This document shows positions 55,160 to 64,000 of a stretch of DNA of 64,000 bases, one piece after another (within the stretch, counting starts at the first letter, position 1; each line of letters starts with the position of its first letter). This stretch comes from Prorocentrum cordatum (taxonomy: Eukaryota > Sar > Dinophyceae > Prorocentrales > Prorocentraceae), in contig CAUYUJ010014752.1 in NCBI GenBank assembly GCA_963575745.1, positions 237,012 to 301,011 of the forward strand, written 5' to 3'. The notes under the pieces were generated by a model. That model worked only from the letters and a program-made list of their open reading frames with translations, was not told the DNA's origin and did no database searches. The position numbers were made by a program, and so were the translations under genes.

Positions 55160-55880
55160 GCCATGGCGCCGCCCCCCGAGCTCGAGTGCTTCGGGCCTGG
55201 AGCTGAAGGTCGTGGGGCCCGCGACGCAGTAGACTTGCCTCCGCTGCCCGAGTGGCCTCTGGGCCCGCGCCCGGGGGCGCTGCCGCGCAGCCAGGCGCCG
55301 CTGGGCTGTGAGCGCAAGAGGCCGGGCCAGTCGCTGACGCTCTTGTCCTGGCTAGTCCAGCGCGAGGTCCTTGAGGTTCTGCCGCCGACGGGCGAGGCGG
55401 AGCTGGCTGGCGCCCTCAGCCTGATGTCCCACTGGCCACCTGCGCTCAGGCGAGCTGCTGGGCACGCGGGCGCCCCGGCCGGCGCCGCGGGCGCTGGGCC
55501 TGGGGGGCGGCCGCCGCGGGCGGGGGCCGCTGCTGCGCCCGGGCGAGACGGGGGCTCTGTGCGACTCGCTGCCGCTGGGCGCCCCCGTGCCCCTCAGGCG
55601 CCCGTCCGTGCTCGGCCGGCCGAAAGCCGTGTTGGCGCCTCGCGAGCGGCTCTGGAGTTTCGACCGCGCTCGGCTGCTTGCAGAGCTAGAGGGCGCGCTG
55701 GCGGCCCTCGGGCGTCACTGCCTGGGCCCCCCCCCGCGCTGTCTCGCGCTGCGGAGGGCCGAGCCGCGACGGGATCGTCGATCTGAGATTGTTCGAGGAG
55801 GTGGCCGGGCGGGAAAAATGGCGTGCGCGGCCGTCGGTGAGGTGGCGCGAGCAGTGCGGCCGCCTGGCGCTGCAGGCGTC
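55160..55880 (+). pseudogene. Tyrosine recombinase of the plus-strand YR element
   Basis: Pieces in shifting frames: LVQREVLEVLPPTGEAELAG (about 55351-55410); LRSGELLGTRAP (about 55444-55478, box I with Arg, 'LR..EL'); LLRPGETGALCDSLPLGAP (about 55531-55587); RERLWSFDRARLLAELEGAL (about 55644-55703); CLALRRAEPRRDRR (about 55740-55781, box II 'LRHGG.S.D' with His to Arg); EKWRARPSVRWREQCGRLAL (about 55814-55873, the 'RGRW...SVRRYEK' end with the catalytic Tyr region altered). The losses of key residues make it inactive. Confidence 0.65.
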
Positions 55881-55989
55881 GCGAGTCACCGCTATCGTTC
55901 AGGAGCGGCTGCGCCTCAGCTTGGGGAGGCTGCCCGATCTGTTCGCCTGCAGCCTCGCGCGGCCCTCGGCTGTGCGCGGCTGGGGCGAG

Positions 55990-56510
55990 AGCGGGTCGCC
56001 GTGGAGGTCTTCTCCGGGTCAGACCGCCTGGCCGGTGCTTTCCGAGCCCGAGGAATGGCTGCCGTCGAATGGGATGTCCTGCGAGGCCGGGCGTTCGAGG
56101 CGCTGAAAGGCTGGATTCTGGGCGGTGAAATCTGCATCGTGTGGCTAGGTGTTCCTTGTATTTTTTTCGACCTGGGCCTCGTCGGTCCAATGAGTTCCCT
56201 TTCAGGCCCCTGGTCTCCATCGGGCCGATCGGTCGAAAGATCAAGTGGGCGACAGATTAATGCAGGTCTCTGCCGCCCTTGCGAGGCTCGCCCACCGAAG
56301 GGGGATTCCTGGGGGCCTCGAGAACCCCGCTTTCTCTTGGTTGTGGCGCTGGCGTCCCATCGCCAGTTTGCTTCGTTTGAAATCGGTTCAGGGCGTCGTC
56401 GCCGATTTTTGCATGTGGGGCGAGCCCTGGCGGAAGCGTGCTCGGCTGCGTCTCTGGCATGTCACCAGCCATGGGGCGAAAGTGCTTCGCAAAAGGTGTT
56501 TGTGATCGTG
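55990..56510 (+). pseudogene. Cytosine-5 DNA methyltransferase-like domain attached to the YR element
   Basis: First frame: VAVEVFSGSDRLAGAFRARG (about 55995-56054, motif I 'F.G.G.L...F'), AAVEWDVLRG (motif II-like), IVWLGVPC (about 56136-56159, motif IV 'G.PC'). After a frameshift near 56170-56245: VSAALARLAHRRGIPGGLEN (ends 56324, motif VI 'EN'), VVADFCMWGEPWRKRARLRL (about 56398-56457, with a 'Q.R.R'-like WRKRAR). Length (about 170 codons) is short for a complete enzyme, and the target-recognition part is not visible. C5 methyltransferases add a methyl group to cytosine; such domains captured by retrotransposons are known from Symbiodinium. The frameshift makes this copy inactive. Confidence 0.6.
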
Positions 56511-56547
56511 CCCTCTGCAGACATCAGGCTCTCGCAGGGAAGGCCCC

Positions 56548-56570
56548 ATGATTTTTTTTTTTTTTTTTTT
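56548..56570. repeat. Poly(T) run
   Basis: About 18 T just after the methyltransferase-like region. Confidence 0.8.
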
Positions 56571-56747
56571 GAACGTCTGCAGCTCAATCGCGCCCCAAAT
56601 CGTTGTGCCGCTCGCTCGCCAAAGCCTTGGCTGACGCCTCGTGTGACCGCCGCCTGGATCGGTTGTGGGAGTTATGTAAGAACTAACGGTTGTACTACGA
56701 CGCTGATGTAATTGACCGTGGATGTATCCAAGGCTCTTTTGGTCTCT

Positions 56748-56822
56748 GTTCCTTCGCACCGCCGTTGCCCAGGCTGTGATCCCACGCCCTCTCAAGCTTG
56801 TGTTCGAGCAAAAGACAAAACC
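56748..56822 (+). repeat. Repeat B1 (3' terminal repeat of the plus-strand YR element)
   Basis: GTTCCTTCGCACCGCCGTTG and CCCAGGCTGTGATCCCACG match B2 at 56998 over about 75 bp. Confidence 0.75.
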
Positions 56823-56825
56823 GTA

Positions 56826-56911
56826 GAGATCGTGGATCGGGTTGGCCTGAGTTTGGTTGACCCGCGAATCTGGGATCAAATCCAGCTTCGAGCCGCCCAC
56901 CCACACGCCAT
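56826..56911 (+). repeat. Repeat A2
   Basis: GAGATCGTGGATCGGGTTGG, GAATCTGGGATCAAATCCAG and CTTCGAGCCGCCCACCCA match A1 at 52757. It lies between B1 and B2. GGATCAAATCC resembles a tRNA B box. Confidence 0.75.
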
Positions 56912-56997
56912 TTTGTTTTTGTGCTTTCTATGCTGTGTCCCACACCACTTCACGAAGTCAACAGGCCAGCGATTTTTTGGTGTCAGACTGCTGTATT

Positions 56998-57072
56998 GTT
57001 CCTTCGCACATCCGTTGCCCAGGCTGTGATCCCGCGTCTTTTCGAACTTGTGCTAGAGAAAAATAAATACCA
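56998..57072 (+). repeat. Repeat B2
   Basis: GTTCCTTCGCACATCCGTTG and CCCAGGCTGTGATCCCGCG match B1. About 85 bp of unmatched sequence separates A2 from B2. Confidence 0.75.
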
Positions 57073-57835
57073 GATAGTGCTCTTCAGCGTTGCACTCCTC
57101 GTCGCCGTTGTCATCCAGATGTTCCCAGAGAGGCTTATGGGATAATTTTTTCCCCCCGCTCTTCTCCCACCTCGTCAAAAAAACTCTCAAGAGGCCTCCC
57201 GAGGGGGCCTTCCGAGACCCCCAAGATGCCTCAACCATTGCCTTCAGAGGCTCCCCGAAAAGTGCCGCCAAGCCACTCGAACATCGACTCCCCCATCCCT
57301 CCTTCTCTTCCGCTTCCGCCCCCACCTCCTCCACCCCGCCGTCTCCCGCTCAATCTCCTTTTCGTGCTCTTCGTCGTGCTCCTTGTCCTCCTCGTCTTCC
57401 TCCTCCAGGGAAGGGTCAACCATTGGACCATTGCGCGTCTGCCATGATATTTCATACAATGGCGGGGTTATCTGAAAAAGGGGCCCGTGCATTCCTCTCC
57501 GAGGCTTCACGGTTGAGGGCAGAACGTCTTGGAAGTCGAACGGGTGGGTCCACATCTCCGAAAAAGGCCATCATGGGCGCTTTAGGGAAATCTTCGGGCG
57601 ACTCGGGGAGCTCTTGGACCGCATCGGGTGCTGTTGGGAGGGTCGTCTGGGGCCCCTCGTGGCTTCGAACAACTCACGCAGGGAATCCCTGAAGCGCTCG
57701 GAAGTGCCCAGGGGCGCCCGGAATTTCGGACTGTGAGCCCCTTGAAGAATCCGCAGGGCAGGACTCGAAGGAATTGAGGACACTTCAATTCGTGAGTCAG
57801 GGTACGGTGGTGGATCTATAGACGGGACAACAACA
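57073..57835. other. No gene; degenerate CCTC/GAGG repeat texture
   Basis: 57180-57300 resembles the reverse complement of the TCTTGGGGCC minisatellite; a CTC-rich stretch lies at 57300-57410. No recognisable coding feature. Confidence 0.45.
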
Positions 57836-58255
57836 GCGCAACCGTAGGACACTCACTAGACAACAGCATAACAACCACAGGGCAACCACGATACAACCAC
57901 GAGAAACCCCGTGGACATCCTCGGGACAACCATCAACACAACATTTGGGGCAACCGTCATAGGAACATCATGTGGTCAACCATGTGAACAACCATCAGGA
58001 CTACCACGGGACAACCACGAGACGATCATCGGGACAACCACTGCACAGCCACGGGTCAACCGTGGGACATCCGCGGGACAACCACGGAAAACATTCGGGA
58101 CAACCATCGAATTAACCAGCGTGACAACCATCGGGTCAGCCAGGAGGACAACCACGGAACGACCTCGGGACAACCGGCAACTTCGGGTACACCCCACACA
58201 ACCACCAGACAACCACAGGACAACCACGGGACAACCCTTGGCACGCCCCAGACGG
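57836..58255. repeat. Imperfect minisatellite of the GGGACAACCAC type
   Basis: CAACCA recurs about 25 times with variable spacers (10-20 bp) such as GGGACAACCACGAGACG. Too irregular for one period. Confidence 0.8.
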
Positions 58256-58595
58256 TGGGAAGCGACTCATTGTGGAGGGACCTGGGCCCAGCCAGTGCAA
58301 GAACTCGCGCGTCTTCGCCTCGCCCGCATGTGCGCGCCGCACGACACGAACTGACGCCGAAACAGATTTCCTGGTTAGGGAACTTCATGCCACTTCGGTC
58401 TCACCACCCAACTTCCGATGTACATGTATGTTTGTTTTTGTTTCTCTTTGCTGTTTTGCGTGCCATTGTCGCAGTTCTTTCATGCACATGCATTGAGCCG
58501 TGTTACTGTGTGAGTGCGGCCGCTCGGTATGCGGCGCTAGTGACCTCATCTCCCTGCCTTTCGTTTCAATTTCGAGAGGAAAGCGTCGCCACAGG
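58256..58595. other. No gene seen
   Basis: Short unique region before the second GAT array. Confidence 0.45.
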
Positions 58596-59652
<1,057 letters not shown>

Positions 59653-59862
59653 AGCGGAGAGGACGAGCGATCGCGGCGCGGTGGGGCGCCCATATCCGAG
59701 GTGATCATCGGCCACATGCGCCAACGGCCACCGACGCCGCAGGAGCGGTTGGCAGACGGCGACAGGCCCAGTTCTAACCCGATCGGACCCGATTTCGACT
59801 TCGCCCATTCAGCCATCCCCGGAAAAGCGATTGGTAGCCGTGCGGTTCCCCCCCTCCTAGTC

Positions 59863-59957
59863 TTATGATGTTCCAACCTACTTTAGCCTCGACACTCGTC
59901 CGACACTGTTTCGAAACTCTTTCGACACTCTTTCGACACTGTCCGGGAGCAACATAA
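59863..59957. mobile_element. MITE, 95 bp, exact 8-bp target-site duplication (copy 3)
   Basis: Begins TTATGATGTTCCAACCTACT and ends GGGAGCAACATAA as copy 1 does; TCCTAGTC flanks it at 59855-59862 and 59958-59965. Shorter than copy 1 by about 105 bp in the interior, while both ends are kept. Confidence 0.85.
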
Positions 59958-59986
59958 TCCTAGTCTTCTCCCCCCTCCTCCATCGG

Positions 59987-60008
59987 TTCTTAACCAATTT
60001 GGCTCAAG
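59987..60008 (+). other. Spliced-leader relic (18 of 22 match)
   Basis: TTCTTAACCAATTTGGCTCA plus AG aligns with the dinoflagellate leader without gaps, 18 of 22 positions matching (counting the degenerate first base). It begins 22 bases after the MITE's right-hand target-site duplication and heads the 60-61-kb coding remains. Confidence 0.7.
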
Positions 60009-60130
60009 GCACCCATTCAGGCGCATGCAGAAGGGTCATATGCATTGTGCCAGAGTTCTCTCGTTTGCATTGCACATTGTTTCGCTCGCTCGCCCTGCCA
60101 GGCCCTCGTTTCTCTCTCGCGCGTGCCGTG

Positions 60131-60542
60131 ATGGCAGATGCTGACATGGTCATTTCGGACGATGAGGGAAGGCGCCAAGAAGCTCAGGACGGGTGCTGGT
60201 GCATCAGGCAGCTCTGGTGCTCCACTCTTACCAGCTGGCAGTGTGGAGCTCAGTGAGTCGGAAAGGAGGTTGGTCATGGCCACGAGTATTCAGACACATG
60301 CGCTGCTTTCTTCTCATATCACTCCGTGGAACGCCAAAATCGACATGGTCCAGCTGCAAGCGGAAGCGAACGAGACTGCCACCAGGAGCGTCTTTGAGAA
60401 TATCACCAATTTGGAAGCTCTTATTACCAACCAGCGAGATCATTTTCGCGAATGCGCTCGCGGTCACAAACATCAGGGGGCGCAGCTTCGTGTGTTAAGC
60501 CACTTGGTTCTACAACTACACACGTCAGCCCAGGCACGCTGA
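60131..60542 (+). pseudogene. ORF1-like remains downstream of the leader relic, unrecognised
   Basis: ATG 60131 gives MADADMVISDDEGRRQEAQD, an acidic start. A shift to frame 60138-60542 gives VELSESERRLVMATSIQTHA and NAKIDMVQLQAEANETATRS, then VFENITNLEALITNQRDHF. This looks helical and could be a coiled coil. First ORF after a leader relic, so an ORF1 role in a non-LTR element is plausible but unproven. Confidence 0.4.
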
Positions 60543-60559
60543 TCACATCTTAGGTGCCG

Positions 60560-61290
60560 CGTGGCCTGCCGCAGTCCGCTTATACGGTCGGCGCGCGACG
60601 TACGGCCTCGTCGGCAAGCGGCCATTTGCAGATGTTTGTCGTGCTGTCGGGACCCCGGGGGCCGCAATTTGCTTTCAGTCCCGCGGTGCCGCTCCCGTTC
60701 ACGTGTATTTTTTTTGGTTTCCGGACGCAGCCGGACCATGGTATGTGCAGGTCGTGTGATGAGGGCTTCGGTTTCGATGTCCCAGACCATTGCGCGGCAG
60801 CTACTTATCGACTGTTCTCTGATGGCCAGTTCAAAACAAAAAGGGTCGAGCCACATAACGCGGGTGGGGCTTAATGCCTATTCAGTCTTCCCCTCGTCCA
60901 CTGAGTCTTGCGACGCGTTGTGCTTGCAGGCGCGGGGTGCAGCGGTCTTGGTCATCGCTGATCCCAGATATATTGGTTCGGTACGATTGACCAACAATGC
61001 AGCTGCACTGGCAGGTGCCATAGGAATGTGTTCTTGGTTGCTTGCCCAGGCAGAGGGTAATGTCCAGGGTCATATCCCTTCAGGTTGTTGCATTGGGGTG
61101 TTCGTCGGTTCCTCCAACGTCCTGGGAATCCCCAGCTCGCGTTTCTCTCCCAAACACAACATCCTTATGTCTGAGGTTTTATTGTTTGGGCACGTGTGAA
61201 GAGGGTGTACGTTGTCCAGACCAGGTGGGTCAAGGGCCACAGGGTTTCAGGGCGACGAACTCGCTGACGGCTTGGCCAGCATACGCGCAC
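60560..61290 (+). pseudogene. RNase HI-like domain, frameshifted
   Basis: In frame 60561-61199, GSVRLTNNAAALAGAIGMCS (about 60976-61035) matches the 'TNN.AE..A...AL.W' helix of RNase HI (Glu to Ala). Further on are VGSSNVLG and SPKHNILMSEVLL, in the place of the DS and following motifs. The end is split over two frames: TRWVKGHR (about 61222-61245) then FQGDELADGLASI (about 61245-61285), the 'W+.GH.G..GNE.AD.LA' segment. RNase H domains like this are carried by several LINE clades to remove the RNA template. No RT was found next to it. Confidence 0.65.
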
Positions 61291-63245
61291 ATGATATGTC
61301 AATGGTATGGCCAACATGTATGGCCAAACTCGGCGCAACATAGCTCTAACCCAGCTTCAGGGGTAGACGCGAATTGTATGTCAAACGACCTTATGCTTGC
61401 ATGAGCGACACTTTGTTTTCTCTCCCTCTCGTCTTCGCGTTCGCAAGATGCCTGGTGGGGAAACTACGTTTCTGTCCAGTGTGGGGCCAGACCACTACCG
61501 AGAGGTGCGTTCTGTCCGCGATGTATGTTGTGCTGCGCCGTCAGGTTATGCGCCCAGACAGCAGAAGATCGCTGGAGAGTGCCGGGTGGATCCCGATATT
61601 TGTGATGCTCCCACGGGGCCAGGGTATTGGTGAGGAGGGATGAGAATGAACGGGAGGCGCCTACTCTGTCTTTCTTCGCGCAGGTTGTCTCGACCACTGC
61701 CTCGCAATGCGGTTCCCCGCGGAAGAACCCCAATGATCCCAAATTGCCCGAAAGTCATCCTCAGGTTTTACTTGTCCAGGGGCTCCAACACGTGAAGTCC
61801 GTGGAAACCGACGCTACGCTGCCGCGCCATATTAGCCAAGACGTGGCGTTGGAACGACGCGCTCTTGCTCGCTTGCAGGCGGAGGGGCGCCTGGCTGCTG
61901 CTCTTGCCAAGTCAGGGGCGACGCAGGAAAGAGGAAGCATGAGTACTTCGAAGGCTTCGGGGGAGGAGGGGGGGGGGACTTTGACGACGGACCACGATGC
62001 GATGCGAAGGATGGTGCACGAGTTGTGCGTTATGCTGTTTTTCTGACCCGCTTCGCAGACGAGTGCCTGTTTGGGTCGCGCAGTGCTGGAAGCAGGGCGA
62101 CCCCGCTGACCTGCCAGCCGTCGGTCTGCATCAGTTACGATCTCTCTCTCTCTCTCTTGCAGCGAATGAAGAAGGGTATCGAAGGGTGATATGCTCGTTG
62201 CTGAGATTTTACAGGTGGTCAGTGACGATGCTCTGTCGTTTCTCGCCGAAAGCTCATTTTCAAAATTTTGAACCGCCCGACGGAGGATGCGGAGCCCGTG
62301 CGGGGCCGCCATCATGTCGTTTCACGGGCTAAATATTTCGGGACCAGGAAGGTCAAGGATTTTAGACCAATTTCTACCCTCTTTGATTAACTCATGCTTT
62401 ATCCCTTGTCTTGGGACATATGTCGGGGCTGCGCAATCAGCGACTCTCGGAATGCCAGTTTGCGAACCGACGTCAGTTTCAGGTCCGCGACATAGCTTCT
62501 TCGACTGCCAGGTTGCTGGCGGAGCGGGCCGGCGAGTTTGTTGAGTCTTCCTGTTTGGGCGTGAGTGATCTACGCAAGGCCTTCGACATGGCGGATCGCA
62601 GCGGGTGGACTCTGGGCCGCGCCTTGCGCGACGTTCCGCGCGCGATCGCCGCTGCGAGAATCGGGGAGGTATGGCGTGGCCTGTCTAGCATCTGTTCGCC
62701 AGGTTCGGGCCCGACAGCGGGCGCGCCGCGCGCTCGCTCGACGCCGCGCGGGGGGCCCGAGGCGCCGAGAGAGTTTACGTATTATCTTGATGCGTCTGTA
62801 GACATGTTCGCTGATGTTCGCCGGCGTCGCCGCTGGGGCCGCCCCGGGGGTGCCGCGGATGTCCGCTGGGAGGTTTTTTGAACGTTCGCGACGACGCCGG
62901 ACGGCGAAATATTTTGACAGATGTCGAACGGCTCCCGCTTGCAGCAATTGCCGACAGCTGCTGTTTGCGCGCGACTAGTTTGCGCGTGCTCGCGCAGACG
63001 TTCAAGTCGCGGCGCGCGGTTGCACGGGGGCTGAGCTGCGTTACGCGCGTGAAGGATTGCCATTGGATGGCGACGTCGATGGGCGATCGCGCGGGCGCTG
63101 CTTTGGAGGAGGTGAGGGCGCCTAGGACTGGGGGGGGGGGGCGGAGGGTTTCAGGTGTCCTGGGGCGCGGGCCGCTATGGATCGCAACGCGTCGACAGCC
63201 GCGCAGAGAACGGCTTCGAGAGGCTGGGCAGCATTTTTTGGTAGT
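61291..63245. other. Unrecognised region with possible exon/intron structure
   Basis: Frames 61397-61633 (starting MHERHFVF; MPGGETTFLSS at 61448) and 61627-62046 have no known motif. GTGAGG at 61631 and TTTCTTCGCGCAG ending 61683 could bound a 53-bp intron; CTCTCTCTCTCTCTTGCAG ending 62162 looks like a 3' splice site. Frame 62411-62881 (DIASSTARLLAERAGEFVES) is unassigned. A host gene remnant is possible. Confidence 0.3.
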
Positions 63246-63460
63246 CCCCAAACGAGGTGGTGACAACACCTGGCGGTGAGTCTCGGGCGATTTGGCGTCG
63301 CCACCCGGTTTGGGGACTCGTGCGGTTTTCCGAGGATGTCCCGAATATTGGTGGGTCCAGGAGTCGCAAAACCCGGTGGTGACCCCGTGTCCCCAAACCC
63401 AGCAGTGACCTTTTTGGGGATTCCAGGTCGCCACCTGGTATCTCACCACCCGGTTTGGGG
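63246..63460. repeat. Two tandem hairpins bounded by an 18-bp inverted repeat
   Basis: Outer arms CCCCAAACGAGGTGGTGA (63246-63263) and TCACCACCCGGTTTGGGG (63443-63460) pair at 16 of 18 positions. Inner partners are CCACCCGGTTTGGGG (63301-63315) and CCCCAAACCCAGCAGTGA (63391-63408), making two successive stem-loops. Possible foldback element of 215 bp. Confidence 0.6.
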
Positions 63461-63504
63461 GTTTCCAAATTTTCCAGGCACCGCTCCGCGCTGCGCGCCG
63501 ATCG

Positions 63505-63831
63505 GTGGAAGTTGGAGAGCGACTGCAGCTGCAGGGCGTGGTGGGGAGCTCGGCCTTCTTCTGCGGGCAGCTGGGCGCGCGCCGAGCGCCGCCAGCAGAT
63601 GCTCGGAGCCACGCGGCGTCGTATCATTCGTTCGGTGCTCCGGGATTCCAGCGGGGAGTCAATCGGGCAATGCAATCGGCGATCGAGCGCTTCAGCGTGG
63701 CAACTTGGAATACATTGACCGCGCAAGAAACCGCCGCAACCGGAAATTTTGGACGTCATTTAAATTATGTTTTTTGTCGGTCGTTTCTGCGTTGCGTTGC
63801 GTTTCGCTTCAGCGTGACAACACGAATTTAA
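63505..63831 (+). other. Possible start of an endonuclease-like ORF (weak)
   Basis: SAIERFSVATWNTLTAQET resembles the first strand of APE-type LINE endonucleases ('ATWN...'). Nothing further supports it before the palindrome and the window end. Confidence 0.2.
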
Positions 63832-63843
63832 AATTCGTGTTGT
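63817..63843. repeat. Perfect 27-bp palindrome (13-bp arms, 1-base centre)
   Basis: ACAACACGAATTT-A-AAATTCGTGTTGT. It lies just after a direct repeat, GCTTCAGCGTGRCAAC (63688 and 63806, one mismatch). Confidence 0.85.
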
Positions 63844-64000
63844 TTCAAGCCCGCCGATGGGCAGGGCGCATTGCCCGCGCGCGTCGGCATGCGCCTTGCA
63901 GGGTTTGTGCCGCAGGCCCTCGCCTAGAAAGACATGCGCCACGTACGCGCGATGGTCGAGCTCGCGGGTAATCGGGTCACGGTCGTAAATGTCATCCGCG

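Larger units (their letters stand above)
52757..57072 (+). mobile_element. Tyrosine-recombinase retroelement with cytosine-methyltransferase-like domain, internally deleted
   Basis: Order: repeat A1, N-terminal membrane/WHERL-type region, gag-like region, RNase H tail, tyrosine recombinase, methyltransferase-like domain, then repeats B1-A2-B2. The A1 ... B1-A2-B2 order is the split-direct-repeat layout of PAT/Ngaro-type YR retrotransposons. The body of reverse transcriptase and RNase H is missing between about 54840 and 54895, so this copy would depend on others. Frameshifts are frequent. Confidence 0.65.

Noticed and set aside
56826-56911. tRNA gene in repeat A2
   Set aside because: A-box- and B-box-like strings exist but no cloverleaf; repeat A1 has lost the B-box part. 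Kept as terminal repeat or SINE-like alternative.
57836-58255. CRISPR-like spacing of CAACCA repeats
   Set aside because: Repeats are too short and irregular, spacers are not unique, and the setting is eukaryotic; this is a minisatellite.

Overview
The window looks like nuclear DNA of a dinoflagellate. The strongest direct evidence is four degenerate copies of the dinoflagellate spliced leader (core GTAGCCATTTTGGCTCAAG), at about 9888, 22033, 28153 and 59987. At least three of them stand directly before retroelement coding sequence, as expected for trans-spliced mRNAs copied back into the genome. GC-rich sequence, very long simple-sequence arrays, no recognisable host gene cluster and many decayed retroelements fit the same picture. 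No bacterial signals (operons, Shine-Dalgarno sites, CRISPR) were found.

Layout. 1-1.3 kb: 3' part of a Ty1/copia pol (reverse transcriptase end plus RNase H). 1.3-9.9 kb: no supported gene; microsatellites, an 85-bp duplication, a 1.2-kb GAT array, a 168-bp foldback element, 15-bp minisatellites in both orientations, and a 200-bp MITE with exact 8-bp target-site duplications. 9.9-14.1 kb: non-LTR element L1 (ORF1, endonuclease, reverse transcriptase, C-terminal region), broken by stops and frameshifts. 14.2-17.7 kb: two blocks of a 90-bp minisatellite, one carrying a 235-bp insertion, with a GGA array. 17.7-22 kb: degenerate GC/T-rich minisatellites and microsatellites. 22.0-27.7 kb: non-LTR element L2 (ORF1, endonuclease, YADD reverse transcriptase). 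28.15-~31 kb: element L3, whose ORF1 frame runs straight through a 460-bp CT repeat. 31-36.3 kb: GC-rich, coding-like but unrecognised. 36.3-40.2 kb: element L4 (endonuclease and an unusual reverse transcriptase). 40.2-41.1 kb: an intact 299-codon ORF resembling KDZ transposases. 41.1-46 kb: simple repeats, pyrimidine-rich DNA, a nearly perfect 44-bp-arm inverted repeat and a 129-bp tandem repeat.

46-57 kb holds two divergently oriented tyrosine-recombinase (YR) retroelements. The minus-strand one (46.1-52.7 kb) has DIRS-like RT/RNase H, a gag-like ORF and a tyrosine recombinase. The plus-strand one (52.8-57.1 kb) has a dinoflagellate-type N-terminal region, an RNase H tail, a tyrosine recombinase and a cytosine-5 methyltransferase-like domain. 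Its ends carry repeats in the order A1 ... B1-A2-B2, the split-direct-repeat layout of PAT/Ngaro-type elements. This YR plus methyltransferase element is the most interesting system in the window.

57-64 kb: a CAACCA minisatellite, a second 1-kb GAT array, a 95-bp sister of the MITE, a spliced-leader-headed region ending in a decayed RNase HI domain, then unrecognised sequence with tandem hairpins. Nearly all coding sequence here is selfish DNA in various stages of decay. Functional assignments rest on motifs read by eye, without database searches.
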